A stretch of 64,000 nt of DNA from positions 186,001 through 250,000 of the forward strand of contig CAWHJN010000005.1 in assembly GCA_963829705.1 (NCBI GenBank). Reading direction: 5' to 3'. The translations under genes were made by a program, and so were the position numbers. The notes under the pieces were generated by a model. The model was not told the origin of the DNA, did not search any database, and saw only the letters and a list, made by a program, of their open reading frames with translations. Below, piece by piece: positions 52,413 through 61,356 of the stretch. This DNA comes from CAWHJN01 sp963829705 (GTDB lineage Bacteria > Bacteroidota > Rhodothermia > Rhodothermales > BA12). Position 1 is the stretch's first letter. Each line of letters starts with the position of its first letter.

Positions 52413-54808
52413 CAGCGGTCTTGCGGTGTGCGCTCGGGCCCCACGCTCATCTCGATGTAGCGGAGGATGCGCTTGTACTCGTCCGTCCACGACGCGGGCT
52501 CGGTAAAGCCGTGGTTCTCGACGGGGTAGACGGCCATCTCCCAGCCTTCCTTGCCCAGTTCGATGAGGCGCTGCGCCAGGCGCACGACGTCCTGAAACTC
52601 CACGTTGGTATCCACCATGCCGTGCGCGATGAGCAGCGGGTCGCCCTCGTAGCCCTCGGCGTGGTAGATGGGCGACGACTGCCGGTAGGCGAGCGTGTCG
52701 AGCGCGGGCGTATTGAGGATGTTGGCGGTGTAGCCGTGGTTGTAGTGCGCCCAGTCGGTGACGGAGCGCAGCGCCGCGCCGCCGCCGAAGTGCTCGGGCT
52801 CGGTAAAGAGCGCCATCAGCGTGATGAAGCCGCCGTATGAGCCGCCGTAGATGAACACGCGCTCGGGGTCGATGCCGAACTCGGTGCCTACGTAGTCGCT
52901 CGCGTCCACGTAATCCTGCAAGTCGCGCCCACCCATGTAGCGGTACACGCCCGTCCGCCAGTCGCGCCCGTAGCCTGCCGAGGCGCGGTAGTCGAGGTCG
53001 AGCACGGTGTACCCCTGGTCGGCGAGCAGGTTGTGGAACATGTACTCGCGGAAATAACTCGACCAGCCCCGGTGGACGTTGTGGAGGTACCCCGCGCCGT
53101 GGACGAACAGCACCGCGGCGCCATTCGGCGTTTCGGGCCGGTAGATGCGGGCGGGCACCTGCGCGCCGTCGGAGGCGGGGACCTGGATAATCTCGGCGTC
53201 GCGCCACGGATACGCCAGCCACGCATCGTGGGTGGATGTCGTCAGGCGCGTGCGGTCGCGGTTCGGGGCGAGGGCCTGCACGTAGAGGTCGGGCGGGCGG
53301 TTGGCGGTAGAAAACGTGGTGACGAGCAGTTCGCCGCGCGGGTCGAAGGTGGCGTCGTGGTGCCCGGGCTCGGTGGTGATGCGCGTGCGCGTGCCGCCGT
53401 CGGCCCCGACGCGGTAGAGGTGGCGCTCGTACGGCGAGGCTTCCGTCGAGGTGAAGTAGAACGTGTTGCCGTCTTTCGTCAGAAACACGTCGCTGACCTC
53501 GAAAGCGCCCGACGTGACGGCCCGGATCGCGCCGGTTTCGGCGTCGCCGACGTACAGGTGGCTGTAGCCGGTTTTCTCGCTCTGGAAGTAGAAGTGCCGG
53601 TTGTCCGGCATCCAGCCGAACGTGCCGAACCAGCCCACACCCGGCCCTCCGATCCACGCATCGTCCTGCTGCACGTCGAGGGCGGTGAGCGCACCACTCG
53701 CGGGGTCGAGTCGGGCAATCCACCGCGTCTTGTTGTCGTCGGCGCGCACGTCGAGGAGGGCGTATTTCGCGTCCCCGCTCCAGCGCGGCCCGACGACGCG
53801 CAGCGAGCGTTTGGTTTTGGACGAGTCCACCGCGATGCCCATTGCGAGGCGGTAGGCGGGCACGTCGTAGGTGCCGGGGAGGGCGTAGAGGTCGATTTTG
53901 TACGTGGTGTCGCGCGCGAGGTCCTGCACGTACAGATCCGTCGTGGACGATTCGCCGCCGACTTTCGGGCGGCTCCGCAGCGTGCCCGTGTACCCGTCGT
54001 CGGTGATCCACGACGGCACTTCGGTGCCTTTGTCGTCGGCGCGGGCGGTGAGGGTGAACGTCACAAAGCGCTCGCGGGGGTCGATCTCCAACTGGCCGAT
54101 ATTTTTGCTGCCGGTGTAGAACGTCGGCGGCGCGTCGAGCGCGCGTTGGTCAGCTTGCTGCGCCTCTTCGCGGGCGTCGCGCTCGGCCTTCTGCTCGCGG
54201 AGGTAGCCGAAGAGCGCCTGCTGCTGCGCTTCGAGGTACGCCTGCTGGTCGCTCGGCTTCGGGTCCTGCCGCTCGCTGCCGTCGCGCAGGTCGGTGAGCT
54301 GGACGCGTGCGCCGGTAGAAAGATCGTGGCGGTAAAGCTGGCCGTCGTTCTGGAAAACGAGGCCGGTGCCGTCGGGGGTGAAGCGCACGTCGCCCTCACG
54401 TGCGCGCGTCTGCGTCAGCCGCGTCTCCTTGCCCGTGGGGCGGTCGAGAACGAACAGGTCGCCGTCGCGGCTGAAGGCTTTTTTCGTCCAATCCGACGTA
54501 TACACGTGCTCGCCGTGGTGCCAGCCGTCGAACAGTTCGACGCCCGCCCGGCGCTCGGCGGTGGGCACTTTCTCGTAGTCTGTGCGGCCGCGCCGCATCC
54601 GGTAGAGCGAGTCCGACGGGGCCGCGCCGCCGGGATTCCAGTAGAAATAGAACGCATCGCCCGTTTCGCTCCACCCGGCGGGCCGGGGCGACGCGCCCAC
54701 GTACGTGTCGGGGTCTTGCATGATGGTCTCGACGGTGAGCGCGGGGCGCTGCGCCGAGGCGACGGGGACGACGGCGAGCAGCAGCAGGGACAGGAGGACG
54801 CGGCGCAT
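52412..54808 (-). CDS. S9 family prolyl-oligopeptidase-type peptidase
   Basis: 798 residues with a signal peptide (ending VASAQ). A beta-propeller domain (about 40-530) is followed by an alpha/beta-hydrolase domain with GGSYGGF (catalytic Ser), HGMVDTNVEF (Asp) and VENHGFTEP (His). It belongs to the dipeptidyl-peptidase IV-like group acting in the periplasm on peptides. Translationally coupled to the GH18 gene downstream, which suggests joint use of polymeric nutrients. Confidence 0.93.
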   Translation of the reverse strand: MRRVLLSLLLLAVVPVASAQRPALTVETIMQDPDTYVGASPRPAGWSETGDAFYFYWNPGGAAPSDSLYRMRRGRTDYEKVPTAERRAGVELFDGWHHGEHVYTSDWTKKAFSRDGDLFVLDRPTGKETRLTQTRAREGDVRFTPDGTGLVFQNDGQLYRHDLSTGARVQLTDLRDGSERQDPKPSDQQAYLEAQQQALFGYLREQKAERDAREEAQQADQRALDAPPTFYTGSKNIGQLEIDPRERFVTFTLTARADDKGTEVPSWITDDGYTGTLRSRPKVGGESSTTDLYVQDLARDTTYKIDLYALPGTYDVPAYRLAMGIAVDSSKTKRSLRVVGPRWSGDAKYALLDVRADDNKTRWIARLDPASGALTALDVQQDDAWIGGPGVGWFGTFGWMPDNRHFYFQSEKTGYSHLYVGDAETGAIRAVTSGAFEVSDVFLTKDGNTFYFTSTEASPYERHLYRVGADGGTRTRITTEPGHHDATFDPRGELLVTTFSTANRPPDLYVQALAPNRDRTRLTTSTHDAWLAYPWRDAEIIQVPASDGAQVPARIYRPETPNGAAVLFVHGAGYLHNVHRGWSSYFREYMFHNLLADQGYTVLDLDYRASAGYGRDWRTGVYRYMGGRDLQDYVDASDYVGTEFGIDPERVFIYGGSYGGFITLMALFTEPEHFGGGAALRSVTDWAHYNHGYTANILNTPALDTLAYRQSSPIYHAEGYEGDPLLIAHGMVDTNVEFQDVVRLAQRLIELGKEGWEMAVYPVENHGFTEPASWTDEYKRILRYIEMSVGPERTPQDR

Positions 54809-54880
54809 AAAAAAGGCGGGTTGGCAGACAGACCTGCAAACTCGCCCTCAAAACCACTCCGCGCAATGGCCCGCGCGGCC

Positions 54881-55288
54881 CTACTGAAACATCGCCTTCA
54901 GGCTGCCCCACGTGCGCCGGATGCCTGTCGAGGTGTAGTTGACCTTCTCCGAAAACAGATCCTGGCGCACCCCGCTTCGGTACACCGCGACGACCTTGTA
55001 CTCCGCGAGAGAGCTGGCCCCTTTGTAGAGGTTGAGGTCGGTGTAGACGTAGGGCTTGGCCGGGCCGTGCGCGTTCACGGTGTGCAGCAGCACGAAATCG
55101 GTGCTCGTGGGCGTGTTGCGGTGGATCTCGAAGGCCTTGACGTCCGGCTCCAACTCGGTCTGCCACGTCAGCACCACGCGCGTGCCCTCGGTTCGGACCT
55201 CGTGCATCGACACCCGCGCGGTCTGCTGCGCGGCAGCACTGCCACAGAGCAGCAGGCACATCAGCAGGAGGGACGGGCGGAGATTCAT
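54881..55288 (-). CDS. Secreted fibronectin-III-like small protein
   Basis: 135 residues with a signal peptide (about 20 residues ending SAAAQQ). EGTRVVLTWQTELEPDVKAF and YKVVAVYRSG form a single fibronectin-type-III-like beta-sandwich. No catalytic site is seen. The C-terminus (RRTWGSLKAMFQ) is amphipathic. It may be a surface or adhesion module; function unknown. Confidence 0.7.
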   Translation of the reverse strand: MNLRPSLLLMCLLLCGSAAAQQTARVSMHEVRTEGTRVVLTWQTELEPDVKAFEIHRNTPTSTDFVLLHTVNAHGPAKPYVYTDLNLYKGASSLAEYKVVAVYRSGVRQDLFSEKVNYTSTGIRRTWGSLKAMFQ

Positions 55289-55358
55289 CGGGTGGAGGGC
55301 AACGGTCGCGTCCTCCCAATCAACAAAAAGCCGGTCGCCTGTGCAAGGGCCAAACGCA

Positions 55359-55853
55359 CTACGCGGAAGCCGTTGCGTCTGCGCGGTCAGCGGAGCGGCT
55401 GGCGCAGTCCGCGCGCTGGCAGTGGCCGTAGAGGGTGAGCGAGTGCTGGGCGATCTTGAAGCCGTAGATGTCGCCGATCATCTGCTGGATGTCGTGCAGG
55501 CGCGGGTCGCAGAACTCGAAAATCTCGTTGCAGTCCATGCAGATGAGGTGGTCGTGCTGCCAGTAGCTGTACGCCCGCTCGTAGCGCGCCTGCGTCTCGC
55601 CGAACTGGTGGCGGGCCACGAGATTGCAGGCGACGAGCAGTTCGAGCGTGTTGTAGACCGTGGCCCGGCTGACGGCGACGCCCTTGCTTTTGAGGCGGGC
55701 GAAGAGCGAGTCGGCGTCGAGGTGGTCGGCGGCGCTGTAGAGTTCGTCGAGAATGGCGAAGCGCTCGGGCGTCTGACGCTGCCCGCGTTCTTTGAGGAAC
55801 GCCCGGAACCGGCTGCGGGCCTCCTCGATGTGCTGCTCGGAAAAGTGCTGCAT
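55359..55853 (-). CDS. Fur-family transcriptional regulator
   Basis: 164 residues from the ATG at 55853; an ATG 9 bases upstream is possible. DNA-binding half: LKERGQRQTPERFAILDELY and VSRATVYNTLELL. Metal-binding half: HDHLICMDCNEIFEF and YGHCQRADC, giving two CxxC-like pairs for structural zinc. It represses iron-uptake (or zinc/peroxide) genes when metal-loaded. Fur, Zur and PerR cannot be told apart here. It lies 20 bases after tmk on the same strand. Confidence 0.92.
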   Translation of the reverse strand: MQHFSEQHIEEARSRFRAFLKERGQRQTPERFAILDELYSAADHLDADSLFARLKSKGVAVSRATVYNTLELLVACNLVARHQFGETQARYERAYSYWQHDHLICMDCNEIFEFCDPRLHDIQQMIGDIYGFKIAQHSLTLYGHCQRADCASRSADRADATASA

Positions 55854-55873
55854 GGAGGGCAAAACGGACGGTG

Positions 55874-56494
55874 TCAGGCGGGGTTTCCGGGCAGGCGCGG
55901 GGCGAGGTCGGCCCAGATCTGCGCGTGCAGCGCCTCGGGCGGTTGCGTGCCGTCGAGCACCACGAAACGGTCAGGCTCGGCGGCGGCGAGGGCGTCGTAG
56001 ATGGCAGCGATGCGCGCGTGGTAGGCCGCGCCACCCGCCTCCATGCGGTCGGCCTCGCGGTGCGACCGTCGCGCGAGCGCCGTCTCGGGGGGGACGCGGA
56101 CGAGGTAGGTGCGCGCCGGGGTCATCCCGCCGGTGACGGTCTGGCAGAAATCGCGCAGCCACTCGATAGGTGCCACGCCGCGCCCGCCGCCCTGGTAGGC
56201 GAGCGTCGAGTCGTAGAAGCGGTCGCACAGCACGATATCGCCGCGCGCGACGGCGGGTTCGATGACTTCGGCGACGAGCTGGGCGCGCGCCGCAGAGAAC
56301 AGCATCAGCTCGGCCATCGGGGCCACGTGCAGCGCGGGATCGAGGAGAAGGGGGCGGACGGCTTCGCCCAGCGCGGTGCCGCCAGGTTCGCGCACGAGGC
56401 GCGCGTCGTGCCCGGCCACCCGCAGCTTTTCGTGGAGCAGCCGCGCCTGTGTGGTTTTGCCGCTGCCGTCGAGGCCCTCGAAGGAGATCAACAT
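55874..56494 (-). CDS. tmk: Thymidylate kinase
   Basis: 206 residues from the ATG at 56494 (MLISFEGLDGSGKTTQARLL). The P-loop is GLDGSGKTT. The nucleotide site DRFYDSTLAYQGGGRG and a LID with RRSHREADRME follow. It phosphorylates dTMP to dTDP in the cytoplasm. The intergenic region upstream (56495-56727) contains repeats and no gene. Confidence 0.96.
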   Translation of the reverse strand: MLISFEGLDGSGKTTQARLLHEKLRVAGHDARLVREPGGTALGEAVRPLLLDPALHVAPMAELMLFSAARAQLVAEVIEPAVARGDIVLCDRFYDSTLAYQGGGRGVAPIEWLRDFCQTVTGGMTPARTYLVRVPPETALARRSHREADRMEAGGAAYHARIAAIYDALAAAEPDRFVVLDGTQPPEALHAQIWADLAPRLPGNPA

Positions 56495-56568
56495 GAGACG
56501 ATGGGAGCGTGTGGCGTCGTGGAAAGCGGCGGGCGGGCAAGATACCCGACTGGCGTGGTGTTTGTGAG

Positions 56569-56612
56569 GTTCGAGATTGGAGATTGGAAAAGAGACGCCC
56601 GCCTCTAACCTC
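56569..56612. repeat. Heptamer repeats facing each other upstream of tmk
   Basis: GTTCGAG, ATTGGAG, ATTGGAA (56569-56589; reverse complements of CTCNAAY units) face CTCTAACCTCC (56602-56612). The DNA can fold as GAGGTT...AACCTC. It lies between the divergent tmk and TPR genes. Confidence 0.7.
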
Positions 56613-56727
56613 CTTGTATGCACGTCAGAGGGGCTTGAACCTGCACCCGCGTCCGCCTATACTTGGGTGAACCTTTTGGCGGCTGGGGCTTTCTCCACGC
56701 CACTTCCGCCGCAACCTCCAGGACCGA

Positions 56728-58131
56728 ATGGGTTTGTTCGACTTCGAGTTTGACGACGCCGGCGATGCCGCCGATTCGGAACGGCTCAACGAGCTCGTCA
56801 CCGCCTACGAAACAGGCATCAGCACGTATTTCGACTCGCACGCGCTCGAAGAGATCGCCACGCATTATTACGAGCAGGGCCGTTTCGAGGACGCCCTCGG
56901 GGCCATCGAACGCCTCGTCGAGGCGCAGCCCTACGCCTCCGACGGCTGGATGCGCCGCGGCATTTTGCAGAGCCTGCTGGGCCGCCACGCCGCCGCGCTC
57001 GAATCCTACGACCGCGCCCTCGCCATCAGCCCGTCCGACACCGAGACCATCGTCAACCGGGGCATGGCGCTGGACAACATGGGGCGCTCCGACGAGGCCG
57101 TGGCGGCCTACGAGCACGCGCTCACCATCGATCCCATCAACGAAGACGCGCTGTTCAACCTCGGCGTGACCTTCGAGCGCGCCGAAGACCTCGAGCGCGC
57201 CGTCGAGCGCTTCGCGCAGGTCGTGGCCATCGACCCCGAGCATCCCGAGGCGCATTACGAGCTGGGCTACTGCTACGACCGGCTGGGGCAGGACGACGAG
57301 AGCATTGCCGCCTACCAGCGCCACCTCGACGTAGACCCCTACTCGCCGGATGCGTGGTACAACCTCGGCATCGTGCTCAACCGGCAGGAGCAGTTCCAGC
57401 AGGCGCTTGACGCCTACGATTATGCCCTCGTCATCCAGGAGGGCTTTGCGTCGGCGCACTACAACCGGGGCAACGCGCTGGCCAACCTGGGCCGCCTCGA
57501 CGAGGCCATCGAGGCGTACCTGCGCGTGATCGAGCTGGAGGGCGACGACGCGGCGACGTTCTACAACATCGGGCTGGCGCTCGAGGAGAAGCGGCAGTTC
57601 GGCACCGCCATCGACTACTTCGAGAAAGCGCTGGGGTGCGAGCCGCATTACGCCGAGGCGTGGTACGGCATGGGCTGCTGCTACGACGCTGCCGGGCACT
57701 TCGAGGAGGCGGTGATCTGCTTCGCCAAGGCCATCGCCATCAACCCGCACATGAGCGAGTTCTGGTACGCCCACGCCGACAGCCTCTACAACGCGGGCCG
57801 CATCGACGAGGCGCTGGCGGCCTACCGCACCGTCGTGGGCATGGACCCGCAGAACGGCGAAGGATGGCTCGATTACGCCGAGACGCTCTTCGAGGCGCGC
57901 CACACGCGTGAGGCGCTCGAAGCGTACCGCGAGGCGTGCCGCGTTGCGCCGACGTGGGCGGGCGCGTACTTCCAGCAGGCGAAGGCGTTTTATGCCGTCG
58001 GCGACCGCGAGAGCACCCTGCGCTCGCTCGAAACGGCCTTCCGCCTCGACCCGGAAACACGCGACGCCTTCCGCCAGCAATACCCGGATCTGTACAGCGA
58101 TCCGCAGGTGCGGCGGCGGCTGAAGTTTTAG
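56728..58131 (+). CDS. Tetratricopeptide-repeat protein
   Basis: 467 residues, soluble, no signal peptide. About twelve TPR units of 34 residues span residues 45-440 (for example AIDPEHPEAHYELGYCYDRL, AVYKAL-type helices). The pattern Trp/Tyr-x2-Leu-Gly/Ala is regular throughout. The protein is acidic. It likely acts as a scaffold. It is followed by a strong terminator at 58209 and then a DUF368 gene. Confidence 0.92.
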   Translation: MGLFDFEFDDAGDAADSERLNELVTAYETGISTYFDSHALEEIATHYYEQGRFEDALGAIERLVEAQPYASDGWMRRGILQSLLGRHAAALESYDRALAISPSDTETIVNRGMALDNMGRSDEAVAAYEHALTIDPINEDALFNLGVTFERAEDLERAVERFAQVVAIDPEHPEAHYELGYCYDRLGQDDESIAAYQRHLDVDPYSPDAWYNLGIVLNRQEQFQQALDAYDYALVIQEGFASAHYNRGNALANLGRLDEAIEAYLRVIELEGDDAATFYNIGLALEEKRQFGTAIDYFEKALGCEPHYAEAWYGMGCCYDAAGHFEEAVICFAKAIAINPHMSEFWYAHADSLYNAGRIDEALAAYRTVVGMDPQNGEGWLDYAETLFEARHTREALEAYREACRVAPTWAGAYFQQAKAFYAVGDRESTLRSLETAFRLDPETRDAFRQQYPDLYSDPQVRRRLKF

Positions 58132-58208
58132 AGGCGCAGGGTAGAGGGGAGCAGGAGCACTTCCGGCGTTCCTGCGCGGCGGGCGCTTTTCCACGCGCTT
58201 TTCCTCCG

Positions 58209-58233
58209 GCAGGCGTTCGCGCCTGCTTTTTTT
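58209..58233 (+). terminator. Rho-independent terminator
   Basis: A 7-bp perfect stem GCAGGCG/CGCCTGC with a TTCG tetraloop is followed by seven T bases. It ends the TPR transcript. Confidence 0.95.
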
Positions 58234-58283
58234 ATGCGCTGCCGGACCAAGCTGCACGCGCGGGGGCCGCGGATTCGCCGCGC

Positions 58284-58311
58284 ATCCAATCTCCAACCTC
58301 AAATCTCCGAC
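58284..58311. repeat. Heptamer repeats just before the DUF368 start
   Basis: ATCCAAT, CTCCAAC, CTCAAAT, CTCCGAC run in phase and end 7 bases before the ATG at 58318. Same family as the array before susC. Confidence 0.75.
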
Positions 58312-58317
58312 CTCCCC

Positions 58318-59250
58318 ATGCTTCGTCACTTCGCGCAAGGCCTGCTCATGGGCGGGGCCGACATCATCCCCGGCGTCAGCGGCGGGACGATGGCGCTCAT
58401 CGTCGGCATCTACGAACGGTTGATCGCAGCCATCTCGGGCGTGGTGGATGCCGTCGTGCTGGTGGCGCGGGGGCGGGTGAAAGAGGCGTGGCAGCAGGTG
58501 CTGGAGGTCGAGTGGAGGCTGGTGCTCCCACTCGTGGCGGGCATCCTACTGGCCATCAAGATCGGCGCGCTCTTCATCCCGCACCTGCTGGCGACGTACC
58601 CGGTGCAGTGCCGGGCGCTGTTTTTCGGCCTCGTCGCGGGGTCGCTGGTCATCCCGTGGCGCGCGCGCCGCGCGCATCGCCCGTGGCACTACGTGGTGCT
58701 GCTTGCCGGAGCCGTCGTTGCATTCGTGCTCACCGGGTTGCCGCGTGGGGCCGATCTGGCGGAGCCGTCGTACGCGCGCGTGTTTTTCAGCGCCGCGCTG
58801 GCCATCAACGCGATGATTCTGCCGGGGGTGAGCGGGGCGTTCCTGCTCGAAGTGCTGGGCCTCTACACGCCCACGCTCGCCGCCCTCAACGCGCTCGACG
58901 TGCCGTACGTGCTGGCTTTCGTCGCCGGGGCGGGCATCGGGCTGGGGGCGTTCGCCCGGCTGCTGGGCTACCTCCTCGAACACCGCCACGACCTCACGAT
59001 GGCGCTGCTCGTGGGGCTGCTGGCGGGCAGCCTGCGGGCGCTGTGGCCGTGGGTGGGCTTCGTGGAGCACACCGGCTCGGATGGTGCGGTCTCGCTCGTG
59101 CCCAACCCGGCGGTGCTGCTCGCGCCGGCCGACGGCTGGCCGCTCGCGCTGGGCATCGCGCTGCTCGGCTTCGCCTTCGTGACTGGCCTGGCGCACGTCG
59201 AGCGCCGCCGGATTTCGCGGGGCGACGAGGTGCTGGCTGAGAAGCTGTGA
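58318..59250 (+). CDS. DUF368 undecaprenyl-phosphate translocase (PopT-like)
   Basis: 310 residues from the ATG at 58318, about 8-9 helices. MGGADIIPGVSGGTMALI at the N-terminus and the repeat ILPGVSGAFLLEVLGLY mid-protein are the two DUF368 signature segments. Members (PopT) return the lipid carrier undecaprenyl phosphate across the inner membrane for cell-wall synthesis. A heptamer repeat lies right before its start. Confidence 0.9.
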   Translation: MLRHFAQGLLMGGADIIPGVSGGTMALIVGIYERLIAAISGVVDAVVLVARGRVKEAWQQVLEVEWRLVLPLVAGILLAIKIGALFIPHLLATYPVQCRALFFGLVAGSLVIPWRARRAHRPWHYVVLLAGAVVAFVLTGLPRGADLAEPSYARVFFSAALAINAMILPGVSGAFLLEVLGLYTPTLAALNALDVPYVLAFVAGAGIGLGAFARLLGYLLEHRHDLTMALLVGLLAGSLRALWPWVGFVEHTGSDGAVSLVPNPAVLLAPADGWPLALGIALLGFAFVTGLAHVERRRISRGDEVLAEKL

Positions 59251-59260
59251 GCCGTCGGCC

Positions 59261-61354
59261 CTACCGCCCGCGCACGAGCCGGCCCATGACGAGCCGCTCG
59301 TCCACGTGGATCTGGTAGAGGTAGACGCCTGCCGCCACGTCCTCCAGTGCGATGGGAAGCGCGTGGGTGCCAGGGGCCAGCATTCGCGGCTCCACGCCCG
59401 CCACTTGCCGCCCCAGCACGTCGAACACGCGGGCCTCGACGCGGGCGGAGGCATTCAGGCGGAAGCGGAGCGCCACGGTACCAGACGAGGGGTTGGGGGT
59501 TGGACCGAGATCCACCAGCGCATCGCCCCTCTGCGGAGGTGGGGCCGCGGTGCCCGTGGGGATGCGCGTGTTGCGGTAGAACAACAGGCCGCCGCCCTGT
59601 GCGCCCGACATCAGGTCGAGGTCGCCGTCGCCGTCGAGGTCGGCGAAAGCGGGCGCGGCCTCGCCGGGCAGGCGCGAGGTGGGCGTGTCGCCCAGAAACG
59701 GCTCGAACGTGGTAAACAGCGCCGCCTGTGGCGTGCCGGTGTTGGCGAACACGACGAAGCCGTTGCGCTGCGTGCCCACGTGCAGGTCGAGGTCGCCGTC
59801 GCCGTCCAAGTCTGCCAGCGCGGGCGTGACGTTGGCGCCGGGCCGGGCCACGAGCGTCTCCGTCGTCAGCACGAACTGCGGGCTCGCGGCGGTGCCGTCG
59901 TTGCGGTAGGCGTTGACGTAGCCACTGTTCTCGCCGACGAGCAGGTCAAGGTCGCCGTCGCCGTCGAGGTCGCCGAGGGTGGGCGTGGCGTTGCTGCCGC
60001 GCGGGATTCGCAGCGCCGGGCCATCGGCCTCGAACGTGAACGGCCCCGTCGCCCGCAACACCGCCACCGATCCGTCGAAGCCGCCGACGAGCAGATCGGG
60101 CCTGCCGTCGCTGCCCAGAAAATCGCCGAGGGTGGGCGCGAGGCCGTAGCGCGTGTCGGCGGGCAGTGTCAGCGCGCGCGGGACGAAGCGCGGGGCCGTC
60201 GGCGTGCCCACGTTCTCCCACGCGAAGAGCGCGCCCTGCCGCTGCGTCTCGTCCACCTGCGTGGCGACGAGGAGGTCGAGGTCGCCGTCGCCGTCGAGGT
60301 CGCCGAGGGCCACGCGGCTCATCGTGCCTACGTCGAGGCTGCCGCCGGGGTGTGCCGGGTGCCGCGCGAACGCGCCGCCAGGCGTGCCCATGAAAAGCGT
60401 CAGCACGTCGGTGTAGAGCGTCGGCGTGGCCGCGGTGAAGGCGCCGCCGAGGCTACCCACGACCACATCGCCCCGCCCGTCGCCGTCCACGTCGCCCCAG
60501 GCTGCCACGTTGTAGCCCCCGTTGGCGAAGGTTTCCGTGGGAAAGGGCGCGTCGGCGCGGACGAACGTGGGATTCGGGCAGCCTGTGGTATTGCGTAGCA
60601 GGATGACGGCCGGGGAGAAGAAGTTGCCCCAGAGGATGTCCACGTCGCCGTCGCCGTCCACATCGCCCGTTTCCACCGTCGAAGCGCCGTGCTTCGCGTC
60701 GAGGTTCTTGCTGACGGCCTCCTGGATAAAGATGCCGCCGAAGTTCTCGATGGGCGCGGCAAAGCGCGGCAGCCCGTCGAGGGGCGCGAGGCCGGGATAC
60801 ACGGTCAGCGAGCCGTCGAGTTGGCCCGCGAGCAGGTCGGTCCGCCCGTCGCACGTCACGTCGCCGAAGGCGGGGATATTCTGCGCCTCGATGCTCGCCA
60901 CCGCTGCGCCGGTAGCGTCGCGCAGCGTGTCGAGGGCGAGCGCAAACGTGCCCGCGCCGTCGTTGCGGTAGTAGCGGGCGAGGCCGAAGGGTTGCTCGGC
61001 CAGCACGTCGAGATCGCCGTCGTCGTCGCCGTCGAAGAGCCGCACCCACTCGCCCACGTCGAGGCCGCCGAAGAAATCGGTGCGCCATGTGAAGCGCGGC
61101 TCGCCGGGCGCGCCCGTGTTCTCGAAGAGCATCGCCGCCCCGCGCTGCTCGATCACCAGCAGGTCGGGCCGTCCGTCGCCCGTGACGTCGCCCAGCGTGG
61201 GGCGTGGCGTGTCGAAGCCGCCCAGGAACGGCTGCGCAAACGCCGATCCCGCCGCGTCGAAGACGGGGAACGGCGCCACCTCACGCGCGAACGGCTGCGC
61301 GGCGGCGGGCATCGCCAGCACCGCCGCGAGCACGCAGAGCCAGACGCCACGCAT
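59261..61354 (-). CDS. FG-GAP/VCBS repeat protein with T9SS-type C-terminal domain
   Basis: 697 residues from the ATG at 61354 (signal peptide ending MPAAAQP). About ten Asp-rich calcium-binding repeats of the form DLDGDGDLDLL run from about residue 50 to 590, giving a beta-propeller. The C-terminus (LGPTPNPSSGTVALRF, VFDVLGRQV, VAAGVYLYQIHV) is a type A sorting domain, implying secretion to the surface. Function unknown; integrin-like binding is plausible. It starts 2 bases after the YVTN propeller stop. Confidence 0.88.
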   Translation of the reverse strand: MRGVWLCVLAAVLAMPAAAQPFAREVAPFPVFDAAGSAFAQPFLGGFDTPRPTLGDVTGDGRPDLLVIEQRGAAMLFENTGAPGEPRFTWRTDFFGGLDVGEWVRLFDGDDDGDLDVLAEQPFGLARYYRNDGAGTFALALDTLRDATGAAVASIEAQNIPAFGDVTCDGRTDLLAGQLDGSLTVYPGLAPLDGLPRFAAPIENFGGIFIQEAVSKNLDAKHGASTVETGDVDGDGDVDILWGNFFSPAVILLRNTTGCPNPTFVRADAPFPTETFANGGYNVAAWGDVDGDGRGDVVVGSLGGAFTAATPTLYTDVLTLFMGTPGGAFARHPAHPGGSLDVGTMSRVALGDLDGDGDLDLLVATQVDETQRQGALFAWENVGTPTAPRFVPRALTLPADTRYGLAPTLGDFLGSDGRPDLLVGGFDGSVAVLRATGPFTFEADGPALRIPRGSNATPTLGDLDGDGDLDLLVGENSGYVNAYRNDGTAASPQFVLTTETLVARPGANVTPALADLDGDGDLDLHVGTQRNGFVVFANTGTPQAALFTTFEPFLGDTPTSRLPGEAAPAFADLDGDGDLDLMSGAQGGGLLFYRNTRIPTGTAAPPPQRGDALVDLGPTPNPSSGTVALRFRLNASARVEARVFDVLGRQVAGVEPRMLAPGTHALPIALEDVAAGVYLYQIHVDERLVMGRLVRGR

Positions 61355-61356
61355 CG

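Noticed and set aside
59580..61200. CRISPR-like periodic DNA repeats
   Set aside because: The repeats encode in-frame Asp-rich FG-GAP units of one protein and vary at the DNA level. No CRISPR array is visible anywhere in the window.
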